Positions 1-11,841 of a stretch of DNA of 64,000 bases are shown here, one piece after another (the stretch's first letter is position 1; each line of letters starts with the position of its first letter). Under the pieces are notes generated by a model. It was not told where the DNA came from. It was given only the letters and a program-made list of their open reading frames with translations, and ran no database searches. The stretch comes from Artemia franciscana (taxonomy: Eukaryota; Arthropoda; Branchiopoda; Anostraca; Artemiidae). Location: assembly GCF_032884065.1 (NCBI RefSeq), contig NC_088883.1, forward strand, positions 22,563,637 through 22,627,636, written 5' to 3'. Made by a program: the position numbers and the translations under genes.

Positions 1-808
1 GCTTATTTTTACATAAAAAGACAGTGCAGCAGAACTGGTTTCTTATAATTTTAAAGTTTAAATAAAAAAAAACAAGGGTTCTAAACCTCAAGTTAAATAG
101 AATCTCAGTAAAATTCGCGTATATTTTTTTTGCTCCCCTTTTTATATTCTATTAAAAAAATAGAACCCTCAAAAAATTTTTAATCAATTGCTTCAATTTT
201 TTGCTCATCCTTCACCTAACGAATTTACTGCTCATTGAAGCTGTGCAATTATGTGGCCTCTGCTCCTGACAAAGAACCTCTTCCTGACTCAACATACAAC
301 AAAATTTTTTATTTTATATTTTAATATAAATTTAATCAATAAAATATTGTTTCTTTATATTCTTGCAAACTGCTTGTTGTTCTTAGAGCTAGGGATAGTT
401 CATAGGGACGGAGTACAAGATAGAGAAAATTAAATAAATACATAACTATGTTTATCAAAACAATTTATGAAGAGCACTTACTATACACGAACAACTATTG
501 TATACTTTCAACTTTAAGCATCCCCTTTTAAGAAGGGGATGCCATGAAGGAAAAGTGATATTGTGGTTATGTTTCAAAAACAGTTTCGACAGACCTATTT
601 TGGGCCCACCATTTTATATTTGCGGATTAAAGCTAAACTTAAAAAATCTAGCTAGGACTTTTTTATATATAGAGTGAACCTGATAAAAGTAGGAAAGGGG
701 ATCTTGCTTGTCCAAAAACCCCAATGCCAAGGTTTACTGTATCTATATGCTTACTAATGGCGAAGTAATAATAATCATAAAATAACTAAAATGATTCATT
801 CTTTCGAA
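1..808. other. AT-rich sequence without a recognised gene
   Basis: Apart from the hairpin at 518-542 I see only short A/T runs. The matching regions of copies B (31890-32705) and C (59958-60772) are equally empty. A 101-codon minus-strand frame crosses the unit start in B (31804-32109) and C (59872-60177), but its product is lysine- and phenylalanine-rich low-complexity sequence and I do not accept it as a gene. Confidence 0.6.
518..542. other. Perfect 10-bp hairpin, conserved in three copies
   Basis: GCATCCCCTT and AAGGGGATGC form a perfect 10-bp stem around a 5-base loop. It recurs unchanged at 32414-32438 and 60482-60506. No downstream T-run or gene end gives it an obvious terminator role, and its function is unknown. 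Confidence 0.75.
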
Positions 809-3355
809 TATATTGACCATCGGGTAAAGAATAATTTCAATTGAAAATATATTGCGTATTCATTGAAGAGGCAATGCTACTAGTTGTTTTGGGGAGTTAA
901 ATGAGGGTTGCCCAGCTCATATTAATGGCCTTTTCTGTTTCTTTTTGTGCTGGATTTCTTCATTCAATTTAGTCTGTTTGGTTTAAGATTGTTAACTTAG
1001 AGGATTCGACTTATGCCCGCTCTGGTCTCTAAAATTGTATCTTTTCTTTCGCGAAATGCATCGTTTTCATGCATTAAATTTTTAAATCAAATTAACAGTG
1101 TATACAGTACTTTTGCGTTGACGATAGCTTCTGGTCTATGGATGAGCATCCTAACCCCAAAAAACCTTTGGGGGTTTTCATGAGTATCTAGGCTTGTATG
1201 AGAAGCCTAGAGGAAACTTTTAAGAACCTAATAAAATTATTGAAGAAGAATTTTTATCGTCCTTCAAAAGAACTTTGCTGTAAGGTCGTGGAAATATGGC
1301 ATATATTTTGTGACATTTTACAAAATGTTGAAGATTAGCAAAAAAATATATAAAACGCCTTTTTAAACCGTCGATTGTTGAAAAGACGTTATACTTTTGA
1401 CTGTGGGGGAGACCTGTACTTAACACTTTCGGTCTCTAAAACTCATGAAAATTTGGTTATAATAAATTTTCAGTTGATTGTAAATCGAAAGTAACTCTAG
1501 AACAAAAGAGGTTATAGTATTAAGCATTAATTATTTATAGCATAAGTGCAACAGCATTTTTCATAAGCTTGCTCTTTGGGAAACAAGTTCTTTCTGCTGT
1601 TGTAATTGAAAATACCCTTTATAACAATTTTTTTGCCGATTCGAGATATAAGGCTCAACCCCTTTTCATAGATTGTTGGCAACAGTAGTATTTTTTTAAA
1701 TATAAGAAACATAGGAATTGACTATCCCTTGTTTCTTCACCTACCGTAACGGTGATACTAGTATATCGCTAGTAAGAATTGTGGGTACTCAGAAGAATAT
1801 CCATTGACACCCTGTTATATCTCTAGAAGCCGTATTATTAATCCTTTGGAGGAGTATAAACAGCTTTCTATGAGCTCTGCAGAACACGGACATTCACTTT
1901 TGGGAACAAGCTTTGTGTAAAATTTGCAGAGAAGTATAATTGAGATGGATGGCATTGTGTCCATAGAAGGTATGATATCACCGTGCTTTCTTGCCCAAAA
2001 GGAACAAACCCATTCGAGAATATCTACCGCGTGAATGGATGGTGAAAATATATTTTTGAGGAGATGGGATTAATCAATATTCTTTATAGCTTTACCTCCA
2101 AAGATGAAACCAGGGTGTTGCACGATCTTTGACTGACTAACTGATTTTTGTGTGTGTTCTCTCTGTCTTTGATTTTTGGAAACTGACCCTCTTGACAATA
2201 GATAACTTTTCTGTCTCCACAAGATATACCTATGGGTACCGGGAAACCTAGGTTGTGTCTCCATTTCTAAGGACATTTGTCAGTATCAGTAAAAAAGTAT
2301 AGATAATTTTTTACCTCAAAACAGCGTCGATCTGAAAACACTGTCAATTAGTCCAATCTGTTTTAATGTATTGCACCTTGCATACGGTAAAGCCCTGCTT
2401 GTCCATAAATGTGGTCATGATAAAAGTTGAAAAAAATCAAAAAGAAAGTGTTCTCCACTAATATTTAATATTTGCACCATAATGCATTTTAAATTACATA
2501 AGCCGATTTTTTTTCTGTTGACAAGATTATTACCTGCCCTTTAAATAAAAATGGTTAATGGCCTCTTTTGAATTATATTATTGAAAACAGGAAGTTTTGC
2601 ATAAAAAGCAAAAAGTTCAAACCAAACGAGAACCAAAAAGTAAAATCCAAAAGATTTTGCATAAACTCTTAGTTTGAGCAAAATAATTTTGATAACTCAA
2701 GCAGAAATCCATAAGAGAAGGAAACTTAAAATGAAGAAAAATGAAAAGAGTGAATGAAAGCAAGCTTAGAATGAACGTAAGTTGCCGTAAGTAAGGGTGG
2801 TGATGTCTAGTGCGGGCTAATCAACAAAAAACTTCAAAAATCCTCAGATAAACCGGTAATTTAAGGCTTTATTTTAGCTCTTTGGATGCAAGTTTCGAGT
2901 AGGGACTATAAGAATGATTGATAAAACCCAGCAGATTAAATACGATTTTACGTTTTATTCTGACACAATCTTCCTATATTAGCTGTCTTACAAAACAAAA
3001 TTGAGTCTTCGTCAGTATGGGTATTTACATTGTCTGTGTCAACTAGAATTTCCCTGTGGACATTGAGATTGGCAAAGCCATTTAGCCTACTTTCAGACGT
3101 CACGTTTCTTAGGTATGTCTTGATTCTCCGATGTGTAAAAGGAGCGCTCTGTTGTGCTGGTCGATACAGGTATAGTGATTAAAATATTAAGTAAGATATG
3201 GATGTTCGGAGAGATTGCTTTGCCACAAATATTTAGAAAATCAGTTGCATTGACATGGTGTGCCTTGTTCCGTTAGAGAAATTTTTGCCAAATTTTTCTT
3301 TCCGCCATCAAACGTTTAAGGTGTTGTTTTCCAAATCTTCTTCATAAATTTCGAT
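809..3355. other. Block present only in copy A
   Basis: Copies B and C jump from the base matching 808 directly to the sequence matching about 3356. A coherent hAT transposase relic runs through the right edge of this block into shared sequence, so the block was deleted from the B/C lineage rather than inserted into A. Between 809 and about 2940 I recognise nothing beyond short inverted repeats, for example one near 1155-1178 built from CCCC and GGGG runs. Confidence 0.8.
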
Positions 3356-3605
3356 CAACTTCAAAAATGGCTCTTTCATCTCTTTACTTTCTTCACTATT
3401 CTGTGGATAAGTGTGAAGCAAACAGTGAAACCCTTTTAAAATATTCTTGTGCTTTAAGAGACGTTCTTCTATAAAGTTTTATACTTTCAATCCAGAAGAT
3501 GAATAAGTTAATTCTTTAAAATTATTCTGTGCTTTCGGCTGAGAAATTTCTTCTGTGTATCTGCCTATCTACAATCCTTGTAACACTAATTGTAGTTCCA
3601 TTCAA
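2948..3605 (-). pseudogene. hAT-superfamily transposase relic (C-terminal half)
   Basis: Read on the minus strand, the fragments follow the order of hAT C-terminal regions. First comes a segment with RIVDRQIHRRN. Next is a helix-rich stretch with EERLLKHKNILKGF, then a segment ending IYEEDLENN. The IPVSTSTTERSF motif of the dimerisation region follows, then RRIKTYLRNVTSESRLNGFA and NLNVHREILVD, and a stop at 2948-2950. In-frame stops and frameshifts break it; one frame change lies between the ERSF and RRIKTYLR motifs. The family normally catalyses cut-and-paste transposition, and this copy is dead. No terminal repeats were identified. It could be a domesticated zinc-finger MYM/hAT-like gene, but the frame damage argues against that. 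Confidence 0.78.
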
Positions 3606-5056
3606 TTTGGCCAAATTTCCATTTAATTTGGCCGAAGAAAATAAAATCAGTGAAAAATAGAATGTTAAACTTTATTTTGCCGTGGGGGGGGGGGAAGGTG
3701 TCAGCACGCCATAAGTTGAAGACCTTACGAATCGTGCATGTTGTTTCAATATCTCTGGCGGGGTGTCCATATTGCTGATGGACGGGTTCTCTTTAGTAAC
3801 ACACGTAGTGAGAGCCAATTCAAGTTTTGCTCCACTTTCTTTTTGTAGCTCTTTAATGTTAACAATGCTTGATATAGCAACAGGGCCCTTGACTGATACC
3901 TAGTGCTTTGCTCAATCTTTGACAAAAATTTTTAAGGCCTACTACCGCTCTATCTTGATAGGTCCATAGAACTTGCTTTTTTTTTTTTTTTTTTTTTTTT
4001 TCTTTACCGAACTAAGTATTTATAGTATACATTACAATATAATACTCTTCTGATCTTGTCAAGTGCCTGACAAAAGGCTCTTTAGAAGGGCAGTCCAGTA
4101 GACGTGAACCAAATATACCCTCGTTCAAAATTTGATTCAATCCAAATTTCAATTTTCAACCCATCAACTAACAGTGGTCCCCCAATTACCTAAAAAAAAT
4201 TCACACAATACCAATATATTAGCTATATACAAGTTCATAATTTTTCCTTTTTCGATTTCAAACACCATAATTAGTAGTTGCCCTGAAAAATTAAAAAAGT
4301 ACACCAGCTTTGCCTGAAAAACTTTATTGAAGACACGGCTGAATGTGAAAATTGCCTTTGCTTTTGAAATTTATTCTGCTTTTCAACTGGCTGCAAACTA
4401 CCACGTTTTCTTATATTTTCTCATGCTGTCGATAAATGAGTTTCTTAAATTGAAATTGCTGGAACTCAAATAAGGAGAAATAATATGTAAAAATATTGTA
4501 CAGATATGTAAGTTTCTGAACCGTCTCTATTTGACATTACGGGAGAATAAGGAAACGGAAAAAAAACGAAGCTATCCACAGCAAAAAAGAAAATAATAAT
4601 TTTGCAAAAAAAATCTTATTTAAGCCATGATTTCAATGAGGCTTTTTCAGGAAAAGGCTTCGCGCTTCTGATTTTTATTTATTTTTTTTTTCTTAGCAAC
4701 AGCGGATTTGAAAATTGTTTCCACTCAACCAATTTTGCCTAAGAAAGCTATAATAAAGAAAGGTCAGTACTTGGAATTCTATTTTTTTTTCTTTTGTTGT
4801 CCTGTTGCCTTGCATTGTCTTGCTTCGCCTGCTTGGTCTCTGAACTTATTTAAGAAAACGCTCTAGTATGTTACTTTAAAAATCTAACCCAAAATACTAC
4901 TCGAACCTTATTAGAAACTATATAGGATTAATCAAAATATAGCTCATGCTTTGTATACAAAATATTTTGTTGCCAAACTCCAATTCAGCTCAGGTTCGTT
5001 TTGATGGAAATTGGCAATAGGGCATTGTCAATAGTACTTATCGAATTTACTTGTTA
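3606..5056. other. AT-rich stretch with a long poly-T tract
   Basis: It holds a T25 run at 3977-4001, which is T45 at 33338-33382 in copy B and two T runs split by a C at 61406-61443 in copy C. A minus-strand open stretch at about 3700-3870 (with KELQKESGAKLELALTT) may be an upstream part of the hAT relic, but I cannot place it in the family. Counterparts are 32976-34440 and 61046-62499. Confidence 0.5.
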
Positions 5057-7375
5057 TGGCACTTGGTATTAACCAAGTGACATATAGCTATCGCCAATTC
5101 TGTCGGTCTGTCTTTCTGTTGGTCCCGGTTTTGCTACTTTAGGCACTTTCAGGTAAGCTAGGACGATGAAATTTGGCAAGCGTATCAGGGACCGGACCAG
5201 ATTAAATTAGAAATAGTCGTTTTCCCGATTTGACCATCTGGGGGGGGGGGAGTGGGGGCCGGTTAATTCGCAAAAAATAGAAAAAAAATGAAGTATTTTG
5301 AACTTATGAGTGGGTGATTGGATCTTAATGAAATTTGATGTTTGGAATGATATTGTGTCTCAGAGCTTTTATTTTAAATCCTGACCGGATCTGATGACAT
5401 TGGGGGGAGTTGGAGGGGGGAAACCTTAAGTCCCGGTTTTGCTACTTTAGGCACTTACAGGTAAGCTAGGACGATGAAATTTGGCAAGCGTATCAGGGAC
5501 CGGACCAGATTAAATTAGAAATAGTCGTTTTCCCGGTTTGACCATCTGGGGGGGAGTGGGGGGCCGGTTAATTCGGAAAAATAGAAAAAAATGAAGTATT
5601 TTTAACTTATGAGCGGGTGATTGGATCTTAATGAAATTTGATGTTTGGAATGATATTGTGTCTCAGAGCTCTTGTTTTAAATCCCGACCGGATCAGATGA
5701 CATTGGGGGGAGTTGGAGGGGGGAAACCTAAAACTTGGAAAACACTTAGAGTGGAGGGATCGGGATGAAACATGGTGGGAAAAATAAACACAAGTCCTAG
5801 ATAGATGATTGACATAAACGTAACGGATCCGCTCTCTTTGGGGTAGGTGGGGGGGGGGTTATTTCTGAAAAATTAAAAAAATGAGGTATTTTTAACTTAC
5901 GAACGGGTGATCGGATCTCAATGAAATTTGATATTCAGAAGGATATCGTGGCTCAGAGCTCTTATTTTAAACGCAACCGGATCTGGTGACATTGGGGGGG
6001 GGGAGTTGGGAGGGGGGTTAATTCTGAAAAATTAGAAAAAATGAGGTATTTTTAACTTACGAACGGGTGATTGGATCGCCATGAAATTTGATATTTAGAA
6101 GGATATCGTGTCTCAAAGCTTATTTTAAATCCTGGCCGGATCTGGTGACATTGGGGGAAGTTTAGGGTGGGGAAACCTAAAATGATGGAAAACGCTTAGA
6201 TTGGAGGGATTGGGACGAAACTTGGTTGGAAAAATAAGCAGAAGTCTTGCATACGTGATTTACATAATTGGAACGGATCCGCTCAATTGGGGGGGGGGGG
6301 GGTAATTCTGAAAAATAAGAAAAATGACGTATTTTTAACTTACGAAGGAGTGATCGGATCTTCATGAAACTTCATATGCAGAAGGACCTCGTAACTCAGA
6401 TATCTTAGTTTAAATCTCAACCGGATCAAGCGTAATTGGGGGGGCAGTTGCGGGGACCAGAAATCTTAGAAAATACTTAAAGCGGTGAGATCAGGATGAA
6501 GCTGGATGGGAAGAATAGAAACCTGTCTAAGATACGTGACTGACATTACTCGACCGGATCTGCTCTCTTTGGTGGAATTGGGGGGGGGGGGGTAATTTTG
6601 AAAATTGAGGTATTTGTAACTTACGAAAGGGTGACCAGATCTTAATGAAATTTGATATTTAGAAGGATATTGTGCTTTAAAGCTCTAATTTCAAATTCCG
6701 ACCAGATCCTGTGACATTCGGGGGAGTTGGAGGGGGAAACCGGAATTCTTGGAAAACATGAAAATTGGGGTATTTTGTCTTACGAATAGATGATGGGATC
6801 GTAATGAAATTTGATTTTTAGAAGGAATTCATGTCTCAGAGCTCTTATTTCAAATCCCGACCAGATCTTTTGACATTGGGGGAGTTGGAGGGGGAAATCT
6901 TGGAAAAACAATTGGAGTGGAGGAATCGGGATGAAGCTTGGTGGATAGAATAAACAAATGTCCTTGATACGCGATTGACAGAATCATACTGGATTCGCTC
7001 TCTTTGGGGGAGTTTGGGGGAGGGGTTCAGTGATTTGGCGAGTTCGGTGCTTCTGGACGTGCTAGGGCGATGAAAATTGGTAGGCGTGTCAGGGAGCTGC
7101 ACAATTTGAATTGATAAAGTCGTTTTCCCAGATTCGACCATCTGGGGGGCAAAAGGGAGAGAAAAAACTAGGTATTTATAACTTACGAGTGGGTGATCGG
7201 ATCTTAATGAATTTTGATATTTAGAAGGACTTTGTGACTCAGAGCTCTTATTTTAAATCTTGACCTGCATTAAGCCTCTTATTTTCCTTTTTAAATCAAT
7301 CTATTGATTCATAGAATTTTGTTAGAGCTCATACCATATCATCTCTTGGCTCTTCTCGCCTCGTCACAAGTGCCA
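5057..7375 (+). mobile_element. TA-flanked element with internal ~300-bp G-rich tandem units (full array)
   Basis: The left end is TGGCACTTGGTATTAACCAA, containing the hairpin CACTTGGT/ACCAAGTG around ATTA. The right end is CAAGTGCCA, the inverse of the first nine bases. Both ends abut TA, as expected of a TA target duplication (Tc1/mariner-like insertion). Inside are about eight diverged units. Each has GAGGTATTTTTAACTTACGA, a GGATCTTAATGAAATTTGAT-type segment, CTCAGAGCTCTTATTTTAAA and a G-run of 5-15 bases. No transposase frame is visible, so it is non-autonomous if mobile. Long frames across it are by-products of the units. Confidence 0.7.
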
Positions 7376-9110
7376 TATGAGCTCTTAGCTCTTGTTTCTT
7401 CTTCCTTTAGCTTTTATTGTAAACATATTAATGTCGATGTTGTATATTAATTAGTATGTTTACAGACTGTCATTACTTAACTAAGGCTTTTTCAAATAAT
7501 CAAACTTTTTTAAATTCAGATGTCTTCAACCATCTAGGCTATGGTAGTGTTAAGATAGAAAAAATTGGGTGTGGCAAGTGTTGTAAAATTGCTGTAAAAA
7601 AAATGTGGCAAGATAAGATGTTTATTTAAAAAAAAATACTATCACAAGCCCCAAAGGGCCAAACGTGGTGATTGATATTGGATACAATATGGTGCTTGTC
7701 GGAAAATATAGGGTAAAATTGATGTTTTAGAGTTGTCTTAAAAGTCTTCTATAGCTGCCCTCGTTTTTTATGGCTTTTTAAAACATCGAAGGAAAACAAT
7801 TATGCACAATTTGATCTAGTTACAGCACATTTCCAAATACAGCTTTCCCTCCCAGTCTCTGTGTGACTCAAGCTTGTGCGTTGAAATTGATTTTGGAAGT
7901 GGCTATACCGTTTGCGCTGTGGGAGGGGAATAAAATAAAAGCTCTCTCCCTGGAAAATGATAGGAAGCGACTTAAAAATCTACTTTGTTTTATTCCTTCT
8001 ACCCTTAGATCTTTTCCTGTTGTTTTTTTTCGAACGCCTAAGGCAAAAAAATAAAATGCACAATTTGATTCGTTTGAGGTACACCCACAAATTCTGGGTT
8101 TTTCCCCAGCCTTTGTCTACCTCAGGTATACCACAGGAAGGTGTCACTTTAACTTTGAGGCAGGGTGTTCCTTTTGACAGAAGAAAGGGATTCAGACAGA
8201 AGCCCCATCCCCCCAAGTTATCACCCCACAGGCTGAGCCTATGCGTTCCTGGGGATAGGGCTGTAAGTTGTGCCTTGGGGGCATGTTAGGTTTCTATGGA
8301 ATAGAATTTACGGAATTTTATGGTAAAAACTTCAGATTAGGCTTATTAGATTTAATTTTTGCTCGTTTTGAGCTTGACTCAGCTATTTATTAAATTAAAA
8401 AAAACAGGTTTTTGTAACTGCAAGTAAGGAGCGACATTTAAACGATCAAAAATTATTCCATGTATGAAAGGGGTTGTCCCCTTCTCAACACCTGGTTCTT
8501 TGCGCTAAAGTTTGACTCTTTCTTACAACTCTTTTGAGTTGTAAGAGAAATTTGGCTTAATGTTCGCTTCACAAACACCCAGTATCAGTACCTTTTTTGT
8601 TTTTTATCATGAATAAAATTAAATTTAATGCATTGTGGAAATCTTCTCTTCTAAACTAGAGCCGTTCAATAGAAAAACTACCAATAAAGTCTTACTATCA
8701 CATAGGGTGTGCCATTGTTACCGAAAGCACCGCCCAACCTTCTCCCTTGGAATGTGTACGCGTACCAGCTTACATCTTGGTCTTGTGGGATAAAGACCAA
8801 CTACAGATCAAATTGGAACCTTTAGAGTCGTCCAACGATAAAACTAAACATTCAACCCATACCTGGTTAACGAGGGAGACCTGGCCATAGCTGTAATGAA
8901 AGTAATGAAAAGCTTAATTTAATGATGCTCCTTGTAACGAGGAGCCAAATTTCTTTAGAATATTTAAGGCTTAAAGCAATTTGTTGACAATTTTCTGTTT
9001 CAGTCTATCTTCACCCTATTAGGTTTTTGGGAGCGCTTCATGATTTTATTGTGGGGGGTTACTACAATGAGACAATTGAAGTCTCTACAGTGTATGTATT
9101 TTAAAAAAGT
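7376..9110. other. Repeat-rich sequence, no gene recognised
   Basis: A moderately repetitive segment at about 7850-8290 is near-identical to 35360-35780 in copy B. Two overlapping open stretches there have no recognisable domain and no splice logic, so I treat them as chance frames. At 8430-8515 lies half of the fold-back repeat family (ending in the motif GCTAAAGTTTGA) that is complete at 9783-9952. Confidence 0.5.
8521..8546. other. 11-bp perfect inverted repeat at an indel junction
   Basis: TCTTACAACTC and GAGTTGTAAGA flank a TTTT loop. In copy B this point is occupied by about 1.2 kb of other DNA (36018-37231). The left arm is ordinary shared sequence and the right arm is its exact inverse, so the right arm looks like fold-back-primed filler made when the 1.2 kb was deleted from copy A. 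Confidence 0.7.
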
Positions 9111-9127
9111 AGTGGGCTTGAAACAGT

Positions 9128-9334
9128 TTGGCTCTCAAAGGTGACCTGGGTTTACCAAAATTGTGCCATAAGAGCATTATCAAGATGATCAAATTTTTAT
9201 TACAGATATTACATTTGCCTGATAATCGTCTAGTGAAGGCGGCTCACAATAACTTGTTGAAATCTTCTAAAAAGGCGAGGTGGCCAAAACAGATTAAAGC
9301 CACGCTGGAAGAAGCTGGCTTCTCATGGGCATGA
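9128..9334 (+). pseudogene. Non-LTR retrotransposon (LINE) ORF2 tail fragment
   Basis: The 68 codons ending in TGA read GDLGLPKLCHKSIIKMIKFL and then HLPDNRLVKAAH, ending KATLEEAGFSW. This matches the region after the reverse transcriptase in LINE ORF2 proteins, where a short RGDLGLxxLYHK-type motif and HLPDNRL precede the stop. Upstream, 9050-9127 carries matching coding traces (SLQCMYFKKVVGLKQFG) in another frame, so the fragment is frameshifted. No RT catalytic motif or poly-A tail is visible. I cannot assign a clade. Confidence 0.65.
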
Positions 9335-9782
9335 AATAATGACCAGGGTCCCCATTGCAAGCCTAATGATTTCCTTGGCATTTTGGATTTGGTTCTTTAC
9401 CACCAGAAGATTAAAGTAGCTTATGATTTTATAACCAGATTAAAGTAATGTATTGAGAGCAGTTTTAGTTGATACTGAACCTACCGTGGAGCGTGCTAAG
9501 GTGTTGGTTGTAGGTGTTTGTAAATTTTATGCCATAGCCTAGGGCACACTTGGATTCTTGTGATGAAAATGGTCCGGGAGGCTGGTCTGCTTGCGCCCTT
9601 TGTTGGGAATATGGGAGAGACGTAGAGTATTTTATGAGTAATTATACAAGTTTGGAGAATTTACGGAATTGCTTTTTTTTGGGGGGGGGATAGGGTGCAT
9701 CATGGCTCCCATTTATCTTGATGACCTTTTTTAAGGAGCTAATTATTATGGTGGAAAGTTTTGTAAAGAATGATTTAGAGGG

Positions 9783-9952
9783 GGCTACCCCTCCTCAATA
9801 CCCTGCTCTTTACGCCGAAGTTTGATTTTTTGCTCCAATTACTTAAGAATGACTCCTGAAACACAAGATCTGTTTAATTAGAACAATTAACTTTTTAAAA
9901 ATTCAAAAACTTTAGCATAAATAGCGAGGGAGTGAGGTGGGGCGACCCCTCG
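9783..9952. repeat. Fold-back (inverted-arm) repeat, ~170 bp
   Basis: The left arm (CTACCCCTCCTCAATACC then TACGCCGAAGTTTGA) is the imperfect inverse of the right arm (AAACTTTAGCATAAATAGCG then GGGGCGACCCCT). The arms are about 43 bp around an 80-bp AT-rich loop. It resembles a MITE or fold-back element. Related copies lie at 38471-38640 and 36259-36425, and half-copies at 8430-8515 and 29815-29915. Confidence 0.65.
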
Positions 9953-10405
9953 TAATCGTAGCAATTTCTGTTCGTTTTAAGTTGTAATGTTACTCCTTGA
10001 TTTCAGTTGAAAGGAAAAACTGTTTTTCATTTTATTGTTTTTAAGTCCGCATCCCTCAATGACGATTTGAAGACATTTATATCGCAAGGCCATTGGTGAA
10101 ATTTTAGGCGCTTGATAAAATAGATTCTTAAGATTTGAGTCATATGTGTAACTGCTGAGAATATCTTGTTTTCATAAGAAAGTATTAAGCAGAACCAGCC
10201 TTTGGGGGTGACAAGTGGTATAACCCCACTAGGCCTGCTCATAATACCCCATTGACGCCACTGCTCCAAAAACCCCACTGGGGACCCGCGCTAATAAACT
10301 TGTTACGAATTATAATCACAAATTGATTTTGTGACTTCACGAGGGGCCTCACAGAAAAACAGTATAATCTAAGGCTGGAGTATCCAAATATGCCATCCCT
10401 TTTTA

Positions 10406-11841
10406 TGGCACTTGGTATTAACCAAGTGACATATAGCGATGTCCTGGTTTTGTTACTTTAGGCACTTCCAGGTAAGCTAGGACGATGAAATTTGGCAGGC
10501 GTATCAGGGACCGGACCAGATTAAATTATAAATAGTCGTTCTACCGATTTGACCATCTGGGGGGGGGATCCGGCTAATTCGGAAAAATAGAAAAAAATTA
10601 AGTATTTTTAACTTAACGAACAGGTTATGGGATCTTAATGAAATTTGATATTTGGAAGGATATCGTGTCTCAGAGCTCTTATTTTAAATCCTGACCAGAT
10701 CCAGTGACATTGGAGGGGGGCCTAAAATCTTGGAAAACCCATAGAGTGGAGGCATCGGGATGAAACTTGATGGGGAAGTTCGGAAGGATATCGTGTCTCA
10801 GACCTCTTATATTAAATCCCAACCGGATTTGGATAAGTTTGGGGGAGGGGCGGAACCTAAAATCTCATGAAAATAATAAGCACAAATAATAAGTACGGTG
10901 GGAAAAATAAGCACAAGTCTTAGATATGGGATTCACATAACTGGAACGGATCTGCTCTTTTTAGGGGAGTTGGAGGGGGGACAGGATTTATTCTAAAAAA
11001 TTAGAAAAAATGAGGTATTTTAAACTTACGAAAGAGGGATCGTATTTTAATGAAAATTCATATTTAGAAGGACCTCGAAACTCAAATCTCTTATTTTAGA
11101 TCCCGATCGGATCCAGTGTCATTAGGGGGGAGGGAGTCTTGGAAAACGCTAAAAGTGGAGAGATCAGGATTAAACTTGGTGGAAAGAATAAGCACAAGTC
11201 CAAGATTGGTGACTGACATAGCCCGACCGAATCCGCTCTCTTTGGTGGAGTTGGGGGGGGGGGTGAGTAATACGGAAAAATTAGAAAAAATGAGGTATAT
11301 GTAACTTTCGAACGGGTGATTAGATCTTAATGAAGTTTGATATCTAAAAGGATTTTGTGCTTTAGAACTCTTGTTTCAAATCCCGACCAGATCTGGTGAC
11401 ATTGAAGGGAGTTGGAGGGGAAGCCGGAACTCATGGAAAACGTGAAAATCGAGGTATCTTACGAATGGGTGATCAGATCTTAGTGAAACTTAATATATAG
11501 AAGAATATTATGTGTCAGATGCTCCATTTTCAATTCGAATCGGATCCGGGGACATAGAGGGTTGGAGGGGGAAAACAGAAATCTTGGAAAACGTTTAGAG
11601 TGGAGAGATGTGGACGAAACTTGATGGGAAGAATAAACACAAGTTATAGATACGAGAACAACATAATTGGTATGGATCCGTTCTCTTTGGGGGAGCTGTG
11701 GGTTGTTAATTTGGAAAAATTGAGGTATTTTTAACTTAAGAACAGGTGACTTAATGAAATTTGATATTTAGAAGGAACTCATTTCATATGGAACTCATAC
11801 CATATGAGCTCTTGGCCCTTCCGACCTTGTCACAAGTGCCA
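10406..11841 (+). mobile_element. TA-flanked G-rich tandem-unit element, second in copy A
   Basis: It has the same left end (TGGCACTTGGTATTAACCAA, preceded by TA) and right end (CAAGTGCCA) as the element at 5057. The base pair after the right end is TC rather than TA, probably a later change. About five diverged internal units are present. Near the right end about 310 bp present in copy B is missing. Confidence 0.65.

Noticed and set aside
5057-7375. Glycine/proline-rich frames across the G-rich units
   Set aside because: They recur with the repeat unit on both strands and arise from G-runs and skewed base composition.
7863-8289. Overlapping plus-strand frames and a minus-strand frame near 8 kb
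   Set aside because: All overlap the same repeat-like DNA, with no domain, no splice logic and no codon signature. Conservation in copy B only reflects the segmental duplication.
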